DNA of 23,763 nucleotides from a virus. The position numbers and the translations under genes are program-made. This document shows, piece after piece, positions 1 through 7,007 of the stretch. The notes beneath the pieces were generated by a model, which searched no databases, was not told the origin of the DNA, and saw only the letters and a program-made list of their open reading frames with translations. The stretch lies in the IMG/VR virus record IMGVR_UViG_3300042868_006198, positions 1-23,763 of that record. The stretch is one strand, 5' to 3'. Position 1 is the stretch's first letter. Every line of letters starts with the position of its first letter.

Positions 1-1
1 G

Positions 2-535
2 ACCTGTGGAGCATTGTTGTATCTAAATGATTGCGTCGATGATGAAAGCGAACTAGATGGCAGAAACTTTACTGGTGGACATCTAAGATTTGTTCATTTA
101 GGGGTTTCTTATAAGCCTCAAAAAGGAGATATTATATTCTTTCCGACAAACTACGTCGCAGCACACGATGTAGGAAGAATGGGTAACGGAGTTAGATATT
201 CTTATCTAACATTCTTTGGACAAGGATCGTCTGACATACCGGCCAATGTGGTGATATCTGAACCATCAGAAAGTTTTGAATGGTGTCCCCCTGTGTGGTT
301 CAATAATATTTATGACGATTACGAAATGTATTGCAGAACGCCTTATTCAAGATGGGAAAACAGATCAGCAGAATTTGGAGTAGAGGCTGGGTGGAATCCA
401 GTTTACCAGGGTAGAGAAGTCACTCAATATTCACAAAGTCATGATATCGTTGAAGTTGATAAACAAGAGGAATTAAAACAATCAGATAACACTTTGTCAG
501 AAGGGCCATGCGGTACAGAACCTAGGTTGATATAG
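2..535 (+). CDS. 2OG-Fe(II) oxygenase, 5'-partial (paralogue 1)
   Basis: The reading frame is open to the left edge, so the N-terminal half, including the expected H-x-D iron motif, lies outside the window; the TTG at 14 is not a real start. What remains is the C-terminal part of the double-stranded beta-helix: a LYLNDCVDDE strand/turn, a TGGHLRF strand, KPQKGDIIFFPTNY, the distal iron-binding His in AAHDV, and ten residues later the Arg (GVRYSY) that would bind the 2OG carboxylate. These elements align with the next three genes. The C-terminal tail is longer than in the paralogues and hydrophilic; VWFNNIYDDY corresponds to their W-M-P-x-I-x-x-D element. It ends in TAG, which overlaps the GTG start of the next gene by one base, suggesting translational coupling. 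Known for the family: Fe(II)/2OG-dependent hydroxylation. The substrate is unknown. Confidence 0.82.
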   Translation, partial: TCGALLYLNDCVDDESELDGRNFTGGHLRFVHLGVSYKPQKGDIIFFPTNYVAAHDVGRMGNGVRYSYLTFFGQGSSDIPANVVISEPSESFEWCPPVWFNNIYDDYEMYCRTPYSRWENRSAEFGVEAGWNPVYQGREVTQYSQSHDIVEVDKQEELKQSDNTLSEGPCGTEPRLI

Positions 536-1452
536 TGTTTCAGATAAAAGAAGAAAATATAGAGATACATGATATGGGAATTGTTCTTTTTAAGAATGTA
601 CTCCCAATGCAAGATCATGGTTATATATTAGATTTTGCTAAAAGCCTACGTCTACAGGCTTTAAAGGATGATTTTACTTTTATTAACGATGATCTAGGTA
701 ATCCGTTGTATGCAATCAACAGAAGTGGGCATAGGTATGCTTTAGAAGATGTAGAAATTGCATCTAATCATATTATGAACTTTATGCACGAGGGGTTGGG
801 TCAAGAATATTTTGCTTTCTTTAAAGCATGTGAAGATACCCTCTACGCCTGTATGCTTAGATACGTAGAGATATTCCCTATGATTCTTACCTGTTTATGG
901 TGGAGAACTCAAGGTCATATAGTGGGTTATGGAAAAGGTGGAAGATTTGGCAAGCACTGTGATAATGATGTTAATTACCAACCAGGAGCAGAACCCGATC
1001 AACAGTTAGCTATAAGAAATGTTTTAGGTGGTCTTATTTATTTTAATGATTCCGTTAATGAGATTCAAGATAAACATGATTACGTAGGCGGTGAAATAGT
1101 TTTTCCTTACGCTAAATTTACTTATTTCCCAAAAGCTGGAGACGTTTTAATGTTTCCTTCTAATTATTTAGGAACACACAAGGTTATGGAATGTAAAGAG
1201 GGAGAAAGATACGCTTATGTTGGCTATTTTGCACATGGATCAAGTGATCCAAATAGAGGGGTAAATATCAGACAGCCTTCTGAAGTAATGGATAGCGGGC
1301 AAGTATGGATGCCAGATATAGTTAATGACTATTTGGAGGCAATAAAAAGAAAACATGCAAATACAGATCCAGAGTTAATGTCACTTTTAACTGAAGCCGC
1401 TAACAGACCAATGACAAGCAATGATACCAATGAAGAAATTGGAAGATTATGA
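535..1452 (+). CDS. 2OG-Fe(II) oxygenase (paralogue 2)
   Basis: A 305-residue protein with a complete jelly-roll iron site: His141-Cys-Asp143 (H-x-D), distal His215, and Arg225 at +10 for 2OG. Upstream of the site is WWRTQGHIVGY (about 122-132), shared with paralogues 3 and 4, and an N-R-S-G turn near residue 62. The C-terminal part contains VWMPDIVNDY, a tail element also found in its neighbours. I chose the GTG start at 535 rather than ATG 574 because the residues between them align with the starts of the next two paralogues; a weak AGG lies about 8 nt upstream. It overlaps the previous stop by 1 nt and the next start by 4 nt (ATGA), as expected for a coupled operon. The predicted reaction is hydroxylation with CO2 and succinate release; the target cannot be read from the sequence. 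Confidence 0.86.
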   Translation: MFQIKEENIEIHDMGIVLFKNVLPMQDHGYILDFAKSLRLQALKDDFTFINDDLGNPLYAINRSGHRYALEDVEIASNHIMNFMHEGLGQEYFAFFKACEDTLYACMLRYVEIFPMILTCLWWRTQGHIVGYGKGGRFGKHCDNDVNYQPGAEPDQQLAIRNVLGGLIYFNDSVNEIQDKHDYVGGEIVFPYAKFTYFPKAGDVLMFPSNYLGTHKVMECKEGERYAYVGYFAHGSSDPNRGVNIRQPSEVMDSGQVWMPDIVNDYLEAIKRKHANTDPELMSLLTEAANRPMTSNDTNEEIGRL

Positions 1453-2330
1453 TATTCAATAAAGTGGAACCAAAACACTTAGGTGGTGGAGTTGTAGTAT
1501 TTGAAGGTTGTATAGATTTAGATTGGGAGAATTTACTCAAGAGATCAAATAACCTAATAGAAGAAGAATGGAACGAGATGTACTCTCCGGGGATAGACCC
1601 TGAAACTGGTGAAGAGATATACGTGAATAAAAGTGGGTACTTCTTTAATAGGGACAGCATTGACTTAATGCCAAAAAGAGCTAGCGCTATACACTACAAA
1701 GACAATGAAGATTTACGTGATTTTTTGTCTTTTATAGAGTCAGTAAAAGACAAATGCTTGCTGCAATATTTTGAATTATTTCCATTAGCTTACAAATGTG
1801 TATGGTGGAAAGTTAAAGGTCACATATTGCAATATCCAAAAAATGTTTATCTTGGTTCCCATTCCGATATTAGTGGTGATTATATATACGGCGTATTAGA
1901 ACCTCAAGATCAATTAGCTTTGAGGAATGTTGTAACAAGTTTAGTATACTTTAATGATTCTGTTGATACCGAAGAAGAATTAAACGGTCAAAATTATATT
2001 GGTGGACATCATTATTTTAACTATTTAGATATAGATTATTCTCCAAAAAAAGGTGATATATTATTTTTCCCATCCAACTACATGGCTGCCCATGAAGTTA
2101 AGCCAGTTAAAGAAGGTTTTAGATATAGTTATCTTGGATGGTATAGTCAGGGAACTCCAAATCCAGCAGTTCACGAATATGTAGCAGATCCATTAAAAGA
2201 CCCAGAATTGTCAAAAAAAGCTACAAATATTTACATGCCTACACTTAGGGAAGATTTAAAGAAGCATTTATTAGAATCTGGATACAAAGAAGATTCACCA
2301 CAATTTTATATTACGAAATCAAATTATTAA
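1449..2330 (+). CDS. 2OG-Fe(II) oxygenase (paralogue 3)
   Basis: A 293-residue paralogue of the genes on either side. Iron ligands are His138-Ser-Asp140 and His215, with Arg225 at +10 as the likely 2OG carboxylate ligand. WWKVKGHILQY (119-129), an N-K-S-G turn (about 60-63), and KKGDILFFPSNY before the distal His match paralogues 1, 2 and 4. The tail contains IYMPTLREDL in place of the W-M-P element. The start overlaps the preceding stop by 4 nt (ATGA), and GGAAGA lies just upstream. The H-x-D neighbourhood (HSD) differs from the HCD of paralogues 2 and 4, so metal-site second-shell chemistry or substrate may have diverged. All catalytic residues are present, so I expect an active enzyme. Confidence 0.86.
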   Translation: MIFNKVEPKHLGGGVVVFEGCIDLDWENLLKRSNNLIEEEWNEMYSPGIDPETGEEIYVNKSGYFFNRDSIDLMPKRASAIHYKDNEDLRDFLSFIESVKDKCLLQYFELFPLAYKCVWWKVKGHILQYPKNVYLGSHSDISGDYIYGVLEPQDQLALRNVVTSLVYFNDSVDTEEELNGQNYIGGHHYFNYLDIDYSPKKGDILFFPSNYMAAHEVKPVKEGFRYSYLGWYSQGTPNPAVHEYVADPLKDPELSKKATNIYMPTLREDLKKHLLESGYKEDSPQFYITKSNY

Positions 2331-2338
2331 GGATAGTT

Positions 2339-3145
2339 ATGAAATCAAAACACATTGGAATGGGAGTAGTAATATGCGAAGACGTAGTTGATATAGACCA
2401 GGACTTTCTTTTTGAATATATCAATTGGCTTCGCATTAATGAAGAGGAAACTTTTACTTATCATGAAGAAGACGGCGAAAAGTACGCAGTAAATAAAACT
2501 GGCTTTAAATTTAAACTACAAGATATTCAGCAAGCCCCACAAAGATTTTTAAATACAAAAGGAAAAAATTTACAAGTAGAAGTCCCTAAAAAATACATTG
2601 ATTTCATTGATAGCTTAGAAGAAGCTGTTTACCAAGCATTAGTTGAATACTGTTGCTACTTTCCTGATGCAGCAACAACATCATGGTGGAGACCCACTGG
2701 ACATATAGCTGGTTATGAAGATGGTCAAAGAATAGGTTTGCATTGTGATGATCAAGTCCCATATGAATGGGGTAAAGAAACCGGAAATCAAGTATCAATG
2801 CACAATAGTTCAAGTATCAATCTTTACCTTAATGATTGCGTAGCCAATCAGGAAGAAATGAATGACTATACTTATTTAGGTGGAGAAATTCATTTCCCTA
2901 ATGTACCATATGTTTATAGGCCAAAAATTGGCAGTGTTGCCATATATCCATCTTCATACATTGGTAGACATGAGGTATATCCAGTAATTAGTGGTCAGAG
3001 ATATGCATTTTTAAGCATAGCTTGTTATGGAACTTCTTTTGAGCAGAAAGAAAAAGTGGGGCAAGAAAATCCACATAAGTTTTGGATGCCAGAGATAATT
3101 AACGATGTTAATAAAAAAAGAACAAATAAACAATACACATTGTAG
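2339..3145 (+). CDS. 2OG-Fe(II) oxygenase (paralogue 4)
   Basis: A 268-residue member of the same tandem family. The iron site is His135-Cys-Asp137 plus His211, with Arg221 at +10 for 2OG. Family marks are WWRPTGHIAGY (116-126), an N-K-T-G turn (52-55), TYLGGEIHFP, and the C-terminal FWMPEIINDV. AAGGAT about 5-10 nt before the ATG is a good ribosome binding site. The gap to the previous gene is 8 nt. It is the shortest of the complete paralogues because the tail after the FWMP element is brief. The order and spacing imply co-expression with the other oxygenases and the downstream methyltransferase. Confidence 0.86.
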   Translation: MKSKHIGMGVVICEDVVDIDQDFLFEYINWLRINEEETFTYHEEDGEKYAVNKTGFKFKLQDIQQAPQRFLNTKGKNLQVEVPKKYIDFIDSLEEAVYQALVEYCCYFPDAATTSWWRPTGHIAGYEDGQRIGLHCDDQVPYEWGKETGNQVSMHNSSSINLYLNDCVANQEEMNDYTYLGGEIHFPNVPYVYRPKIGSVAIYPSSYIGRHEVYPVISGQRYAFLSIACYGTSFEQKEKVGQENPHKFWMPEIINDVNKKRTNKQYTL

Positions 3146-3160
3146 AATCGAGAAATTTAT

Positions 3161-3742
3161 ATGTATAGAGGAAATTCTTCTCAAGAAAAATTTGTAATAG
3201 AAATTTTTAATGGAAAAAAAGATGGAGTATATGTAGAATTAGGAGCTTTTGATTCTAAATTAGGAAGTAATACATTTTATCTTGAATCAGACTATGATTG
3301 GAGTGGCGTATCTTTTGAGGTATCAGAAGATAGAAAACTTGAGTTTCAAACTAATAGAAAAAATCCTTGTTTCGGAGATGCTCTTGAATTTAATTATATA
3401 TCATATTTTGAAAATAATAATTTTCCAAAACAGATTGATTATCTACAGGTAGATATAGATGGCGGATACCAGGAGGATGGAAGACCTTTTGGTAATCATT
3501 ATCTGAGCTTACTTGGTTTAATATCTCTTCCATTAACACAGTATAGATTCTCTATTATTACCTTTGAACACGATGCTAATATGTATTTTAGAAACTCTGC
3601 CATGAGAGATGCTCAAAGAGAAATATTAGATAGTTTAGGATATGCGCTAGTCGTAAGAGAAAAACATGAGGATTGGTGGGTTGATCCGGCAGTTTTTCCT
3701 ATTAATGATTTTAGAAAATACTTAAGATGGGAGACTTTATAA
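3161..3742 (+). CDS. FkbM-type SAM-dependent methyltransferase
   Basis: A 193-residue Rossmann-like methyltransferase of the FkbM type. Motif I is GVYVELGAFDSKLGSNT (22-38), with the acidic E26 and the G-A-x-D pattern that binds S-adenosylmethionine; an acidic residue follows at the end of the next strand (SFEVSE, E53). IDYLQVDIDGG (92-102) and ITFEHD (133-138) match the later strands of the fold. FkbM-family enzymes usually O-methylate hydroxyls, often on sugars. Placed among hydroxylases, it could act on hydroxyls they create, but that is inference. There is no membrane segment or signal peptide. The ribosome binding site is weak (GAGAAA). The 3-nt gap to the next oxygenase supports one operon. 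Confidence 0.75.
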   Translation: MYRGNSSQEKFVIEIFNGKKDGVYVELGAFDSKLGSNTFYLESDYDWSGVSFEVSEDRKLEFQTNRKNPCFGDALEFNYISYFENNNFPKQIDYLQVDIDGGYQEDGRPFGNHYLSLLGLISLPLTQYRFSIITFEHDANMYFRNSAMRDAQREILDSLGYALVVREKHEDWWVDPAVFPINDFRKYLRWETL

Positions 3743-3745
3743 AAA

Positions 3746-4291
3746 ATGTACCCAACAGTAATCATAGAAAATTTAATAGAGGAAGATAAGCTTAATTTAA
3801 TTCAGTCTTCTTTTTATGATTTAAATTTTCAATTAAATCCTTCTGCAAAACAAGAAACATATTCAACATTGCGATCTTATTCTGTAGATGAAAATTTTCC
3901 TTACTATAATTTTATAAAAAAAATAAATGAAAAAATAGAGAACCACATTAAAGCTCATTATTCTAAAGAAGTTGAATCATATACTGGGCAGTCAATAGTC
4001 AGGTATGTTGAGAATCAGTTCATAGATATGCATAAAGACTGGGAACCCAAAGATAAATGGGTTATTTTAAATAATAAAAAAACAGTTCATTTAAGTTCTG
4101 TTTTTTATTTCAATGATAATTATTCTGGTGGAGATTTAGTTTTTTATAATAATAATAAAGAAAAGTATTTTTTTATAAAACCTAAAAAAAATTGTGTTAT
4201 ATTATTCGACGCACTTCAAACTCACTCTACTGTTCCTATTATTTCTGGGGTAAAGTATTCTTACACAAATTTTTATACTTTAAAGGATTAA
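3746..4291 (+). CDS. Prolyl-4-hydroxylase-like 2OG-Fe(II) oxygenase, compact
   Basis: A 181-residue single-domain 2OG oxygenase, not closely similar to the four upstream paralogues. The iron motif is His96-Lys-Asp98 and the distal ligand His160 (LQTHSTVP). The residue ten places later is Lys170 ([10 protein letters not shown]), as in prolyl 4-hydroxylases, rather than the Arg found in the upstream enzymes. [16 protein letters not shown] (119-134) is the typical strand pair with a Gly-Gly turn. The DNA is conspicuously A/T-homopolymer rich. GGGAG lies about 12 nt before the start. Prolyl-hydroxylase-like activity on a protein substrate is plausible but unproven; other 2OG families also use Lys here. 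Confidence 0.82.
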   Translation: MYPTVIIENLIEEDKLNLIQSSFYDLNFQLNPSAKQETYSTLRSYSVDENFPYYNFIKKINEKIENHIKAHYSKEVESYTGQSIVRYVENQFIDMHKDWEPKDKWVILNNKKTVHLSSVFYFNDNYSGGDLVFYNNNKEKYFFIKPKKNCVILFDALQTHSTVPIISGVKYSYTNFYTLKD

Positions 4292-4293
4292 AA

Positions 4294-5214
4294 ATGTTTA
4301 ATTTAGATTTAAGTTACAAAGAGATATATCCATATATACATGTATACAATAAGTTACTTCCAGACGCTGATAACTTAGCAAGAGTTATGCGTAATTCCGA
4401 ATTGCATAACGCAAACGGAATAATAAGTGAATGGAAAGATTGGTTTATATTTGGAAAATATTCCCACATAAATAGTTACGATTCTCTTGAAAGTTTCTAT
4501 GAATCAAATTTTGATATTCATTTAAACGTTGAGGAAATGGGTTTAGTTGATAGAGTAAGTCAAGCAAATGTAGCAGCAATTACAAACTACATTACAAAAT
4601 ATAATATATCTCTTCCAGAAAATAGCTATATAGATAGCCCGAATTTTGCTAGGTACGACCAAGATGTTGATACTGGGGAGAGAAAAACAATGCAATTTCA
4701 TACAGACTATGCTATTGGAGAATGGTATTGGCCTGGAGAAAAATTTTTATTGACATGTACAACTTACTTGAATGATGACTACGAAGGAGGGGAAATTGTA
4801 TTTTCAGTAAAAGACGATTTAATTTTTTATAAACCTAAAGCAGGAGATATTATAGTATTTCCATCCGGCTCTCCACTATTTCCTGGAAAAGAACCATATT
4901 TTCATGCTGTGAAGATTGTTAAAAACCATAGCAAACTATTAATAAGAAACTATTTACGTCATAGTGTAGGTCCAACACAAAAGTGGATAGATGGAGAAAA
5001 AGAATACGGAAAAGATAGATGGTATGAAATAGCTAAAAAAAGATCTGAAGATCATAATTCAATCGCTTTATTTTATGAAAATGAAGAATTTGTAAATTTA
5101 GAGAATATTGATAAAAGTAGAAAAATTAACAAATACTGCTCTGGATTAGTTACCACCCTTTATGGGATAGACGAGAAAGAGTACATAAAGAAGGATGGTG
5201 TTTCGTATGAGTAA
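4294..5214 (+). CDS. 2OG-Fe(II) oxygenase, divergent
   Basis: The ATG at 4294 is chosen because AAAGGA sits 6-11 nt upstream and the protein then starts 2 nt after the preceding stop; a TTG start further upstream would overlap the previous gene by 100 nt. The product has 306 residues. The iron site is His136-Thr-Asp138 (QFHTDY) and His204 (YFHAVK), with Lys214 at +10 as the likely 2OG ligand. [16 protein letters not shown] (155-170) and [13 protein letters not shown] are standard strands of the fold. The first 110 residues are unlike the other oxygenases, and about 80 residues follow the core. It closes the modification cassette. Confidence 0.83.
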   Translation: MFNLDLSYKEIYPYIHVYNKLLPDADNLARVMRNSELHNANGIISEWKDWFIFGKYSHINSYDSLESFYESNFDIHLNVEEMGLVDRVSQANVAAITNYITKYNISLPENSYIDSPNFARYDQDVDTGERKTMQFHTDYAIGEWYWPGEKFLLTCTTYLNDDYEGGEIVFSVKDDLIFYKPKAGDIIVFPSGSPLFPGKEPYFHAVKIVKNHSKLLIRNYLRHSVGPTQKWIDGEKEYGKDRWYEIAKKRSEDHNSIALFYENEEFVNLENIDKSRKINKYCSGLVTTLYGIDEKEYIKKDGVSYE

Positions 5215-5254
5215 ATATTTTAAAAAACGTGTTAAACCAAATAAAAGTCATTAA
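5207..5254 (+). CDS. Possible 15-residue basic peptide
   Basis: A very short frame, [15 protein letters not shown], begins with ATG inside the last codons of the preceding oxygenase and has AAGGATGG about 10 nt upstream. Seven of its 15 residues are Lys, Arg or His. Such a short frame can arise by chance in AT-rich DNA, and there is no further support. It could instead be just the 3' leader of the oxygenase operon. Very tentative. Confidence 0.15.
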   Translation: MSKYFKKRVKPNKSH

Positions 5255-5293
5255 TAATAGGATCAGCAAAAAGAATTTTTTACTTTAAATCGT

Positions 5294-5310
5294 TACTATA
5301 ATAACAGACA
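5294..5310 (+). promoter_or_regulatory. Putative late promoter element A
   Basis: TACTATAATAACAGACA lies 13 nt before the ATG at 5324 and contains a perfect TATAAT. It matches the elements before the genes at 5683 and 9437 in the TACTAT core and partly downstream. No good -35 TTGACA is visible at the usual spacing. It sits in the 109-nt non-coding gap between the oxygenase cassette and the structural genes, a natural place for a new transcript to start. Confidence 0.4.
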
Positions 5311-5323
5311 ATAAGGGGTATAA

Positions 5324-5623
5324 ATGAGTCTTTTATATAATCAGCTTCTATCGTATGATGCCCCATCGATTACATATAGTGGCAATATAGGCGTTTCTCC
5401 TTCTAGTATTTTAAATCCTATTCAAATAGGCAATCCAAATATAACTTCTACTGCAATAAATAATCAATCTAACGTAACGACAATTGGTGTTATATCATAT
5501 GACTTTGCTCCAAGCGGACAGATTACAGGAGTCATATCATATGACCTTGCTCCCATCGGACAAGTTGCAATGGAAGTAACATCTTCCCCCGGAACAGCTA
5601 TCTTGACTTTGCAACAGATTTAA
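5324..5623 (+). CDS. Hypothetical small protein with tandem repeat
   Basis: A 99-residue protein of unknown function, rich in Ser, Thr, Ile, Asn and Gly, with almost no charge and no cysteine. Residues 55-68 and 69-82 are a direct tandem repeat (GVISYDFAPSGQIT then GVISYDLAPIGQVA). The start is preceded by AAGGGG at good spacing. Lack of charge and beta-prone, repeat-bearing sequence is common in small virion surface or decoration proteins, and it stands at the head of the neck/tail block with its own promoter-like element. A structural role is inference only; there is no signal peptide or membrane segment. Confidence 0.6.
   Translation: MSLLYNQLLSYDAPSITYSGNIGVSPSSILNPIQIGNPNITSTAINNQSNVTTIGVISYDFAPSGQITGVISYDLAPIGQVAMEVTSSPGTAILTLQQI
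5486..5569 (+). repeat. Two tandem 42-bp imperfect repeats
   Basis: Two adjacent 42-nt units (5486-5527 and 5528-5569) share most bases, including ATATCATATGAC and TTGCTCC. They encode two 14-residue units inside the 99-residue hypothetical gene. The unit is a multiple of three, so copy number could change without breaking the frame. Confidence 0.75.
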
Positions 5624-5646
5624 CTATATATAAGATATTATTGCGC

Positions 5647-5663
5647 TACTATTCTATCTAAAG
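5647..5663 (+). promoter_or_regulatory. Putative late promoter element B
   Basis: TACTATTCTATCTAAAG lies 19 nt before the ATG at 5683 and matches 13 of 17 positions of the element before the sheath gene at 9437. Both copies are also preceded by TTGC a few bases upstream. It lies in the 59-nt gap after the small hypothetical gene. A sigma-70 -35 box is not evident. Confidence 0.38.
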
Positions 5664-5682
5664 CTTTATTTTTGGAGATTAT

Positions 5683-6633
5683 ATGACTGCTGGAAATGTT
5701 CTAGTAAACGACACTGTAAGAATTAGGGTTAGATTTATAGATGTAGATCCAGCTACTGGTGATGAAATTGAAATTTCTCCAACTTTAGTTACGGTTAATA
5801 TATTTGACTCTGAAGATGTGGTAGTAGAAACTGGACAGGCTCAAGCAGTAAGTGGATCTACCTCTTCATACTACTATGACTTTACAGCTACAATAGCGGG
5901 TGAATATAAAATAACTTTTGTTGGAACATTTGCAAATTCAACTTTTGTAAATGTAAATCAAAACCTATATGTTAGTAGTCAAACAGCAGAATACAGGCCA
6001 ACAATAACTCTGTCAGCAGATGAGATTATAGCATTTGGAGCAGATATATTCCCACTTTACATAGATCCAGAAATGATTCAAAGTACATTCCCAGACGCAA
6101 CAAAGCTTGAAATAGCAGAACTAATACATAATTTTTCTCAAGAAATAAATAGTATTTTTAGGATAAACTCTACAACAGCAGATCCAGTTGCTGTAATGGA
6201 AAGCTATGGCGTATCTCCTTATGGTGTAACAGAATACATTAAAGCTTCCACATGCTGTGAGCTTACTAGAGTGTATGGTTTTGGTGGAGACGATGAATTG
6301 AGTATACAATTGGCTGATTTGCAAATTACAAATAGAAATACTCCAAGAAGTAATATAACAAGATCTAACGCTACAACCTGGTGTCAAATAGCAGCTGCTT
6401 TAAGAAAAGAGCTTTTATCAAAGAGAGTCGGAATGAGAGGCGTACAGCCAAAGGGAACTCCTAGAAGAGTGACTACTCCATCTGGAGCATCATTAGACCT
6501 CCAAACTGGAGCACTTATATATATTAATGATACGAACGTATATGGCCCAAGGGACCTGTTCAGACAAGGCACAAGCGCCCAATCTGGCGTAGACGACCCC
6601 ATGCCAAGCAGGGGTATAAAGAGATATGATTAA
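5683..6633 (+). CDS. Putative neck/head-tail connector with N-terminal Ig-like domain
   Basis: A 316-residue protein. Residues 1-100 look like an immunoglobulin-like beta-sandwich (alternating hydrophobic strands ending in AGEYKITFVG). Residues about 115-250 are helical and resemble head-tail adaptors: IDPEMIQSTFPDATKLEIAE begins a helical bundle, followed by a Cys-Cys pair (STCCELTRVYGFGG) and a basic helix (AALRKELLSKRVGMRG). The C-terminal 60 residues look disordered and basic. GGAG precedes the start. It overlaps the next gene by 8 nt. The order connector, closure protein, sheath-like, terminator fits a tailed-phage neck. The assignment rests on context and fold impression, not on a diagnostic motif. 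Confidence 0.5.
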   Translation: MTAGNVLVNDTVRIRVRFIDVDPATGDEIEISPTLVTVNIFDSEDVVVETGQAQAVSGSTSSYYYDFTATIAGEYKITFVGTFANSTFVNVNQNLYVSSQTAEYRPTITLSADEIIAFGADIFPLYIDPEMIQSTFPDATKLEIAELIHNFSQEINSIFRINSTTADPVAVMESYGVSPYGVTEYIKASTCCELTRVYGFGGDDELSIQLADLQITNRNTPRSNITRSNATTWCQIAAALRKELLSKRVGMRGVQPKGTPRRVTTPSGASLDLQTGALIYINDTNVYGPRDLFRQGTSAQSGVDDPMPSRGIKRYD

Positions 6634-7006
6634 TGCTAAAAATATTATTAAAAAGATATTAAGAGAATGGGGTCATGATATACTTTATCAAAGAAGAATA
6701 TCTGACGATTTTACATACTCATCTGTAATGGAAAGAATAACTACAAGAAGTCAGTTAGCTAAGTCATCTAGAATTTCATCAACATCAGAAGAGCAAATGG
6801 AAGGTTACTTTGTTAATTCTGATTTAGTATACTATTTTGAATCTTCAGTAAATCCTCAATCTGGGGATAGAATATATGAAGAATCTTTTAAAAATTTAGA
6901 TGAAACAATAATTTATAAAATAGACGATTCGTACGGTGTTAGAGGACGTTTCGGTGAAATAAATTACTGGATAGTTGGAGCAACAAAGGAAACGCCAGCA
7001 GGATAA
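6626..7006 (+). CDS. Putative head closure / head-tail joining protein
   Basis: A 126-residue protein with a basic amphipathic N-terminal helix (IIKKILREWG) and a C-terminal beta-rich half containing GYFVNSDLVYYFES and NPQSGDRIYEE, a pattern typical of small barrel-like head-closure (stopper) proteins, where a P-x-x-GDRI turn is common. It overlaps the preceding connector gene by 8 nt and has AGGGG about 12 nt upstream. Size and position between connector and tail genes fit. It could also be another small neck component. Confidence 0.45.
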   Translation: MINAKNIIKKILREWGHDILYQRRISDDFTYSSVMERITTRSQLAKSSRISSTSEEQMEGYFVNSDLVYYFESSVNPQSGDRIYEESFKNLDETIIYKIDDSYGVRGRFGEINYWIVGATKETPAG

Positions 7007-7007
7007 T

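Noticed and set aside
4192-4293. A longer start (TTG) for the oxygenase at 4294
   Set aside because: It would overlap the previous gene by 100 nt and give a low-complexity leader; ATG 4294 has a well-placed AAAGGA.
5265-5284. AGCAAAAAGAATTTTTTACT as a terminator after the oxygenase operon
   Set aside because: The stem is almost all A-T with a mismatch and virtually no loop, so it is unlikely to be stable. Transcription may continue or stop by another mechanism.
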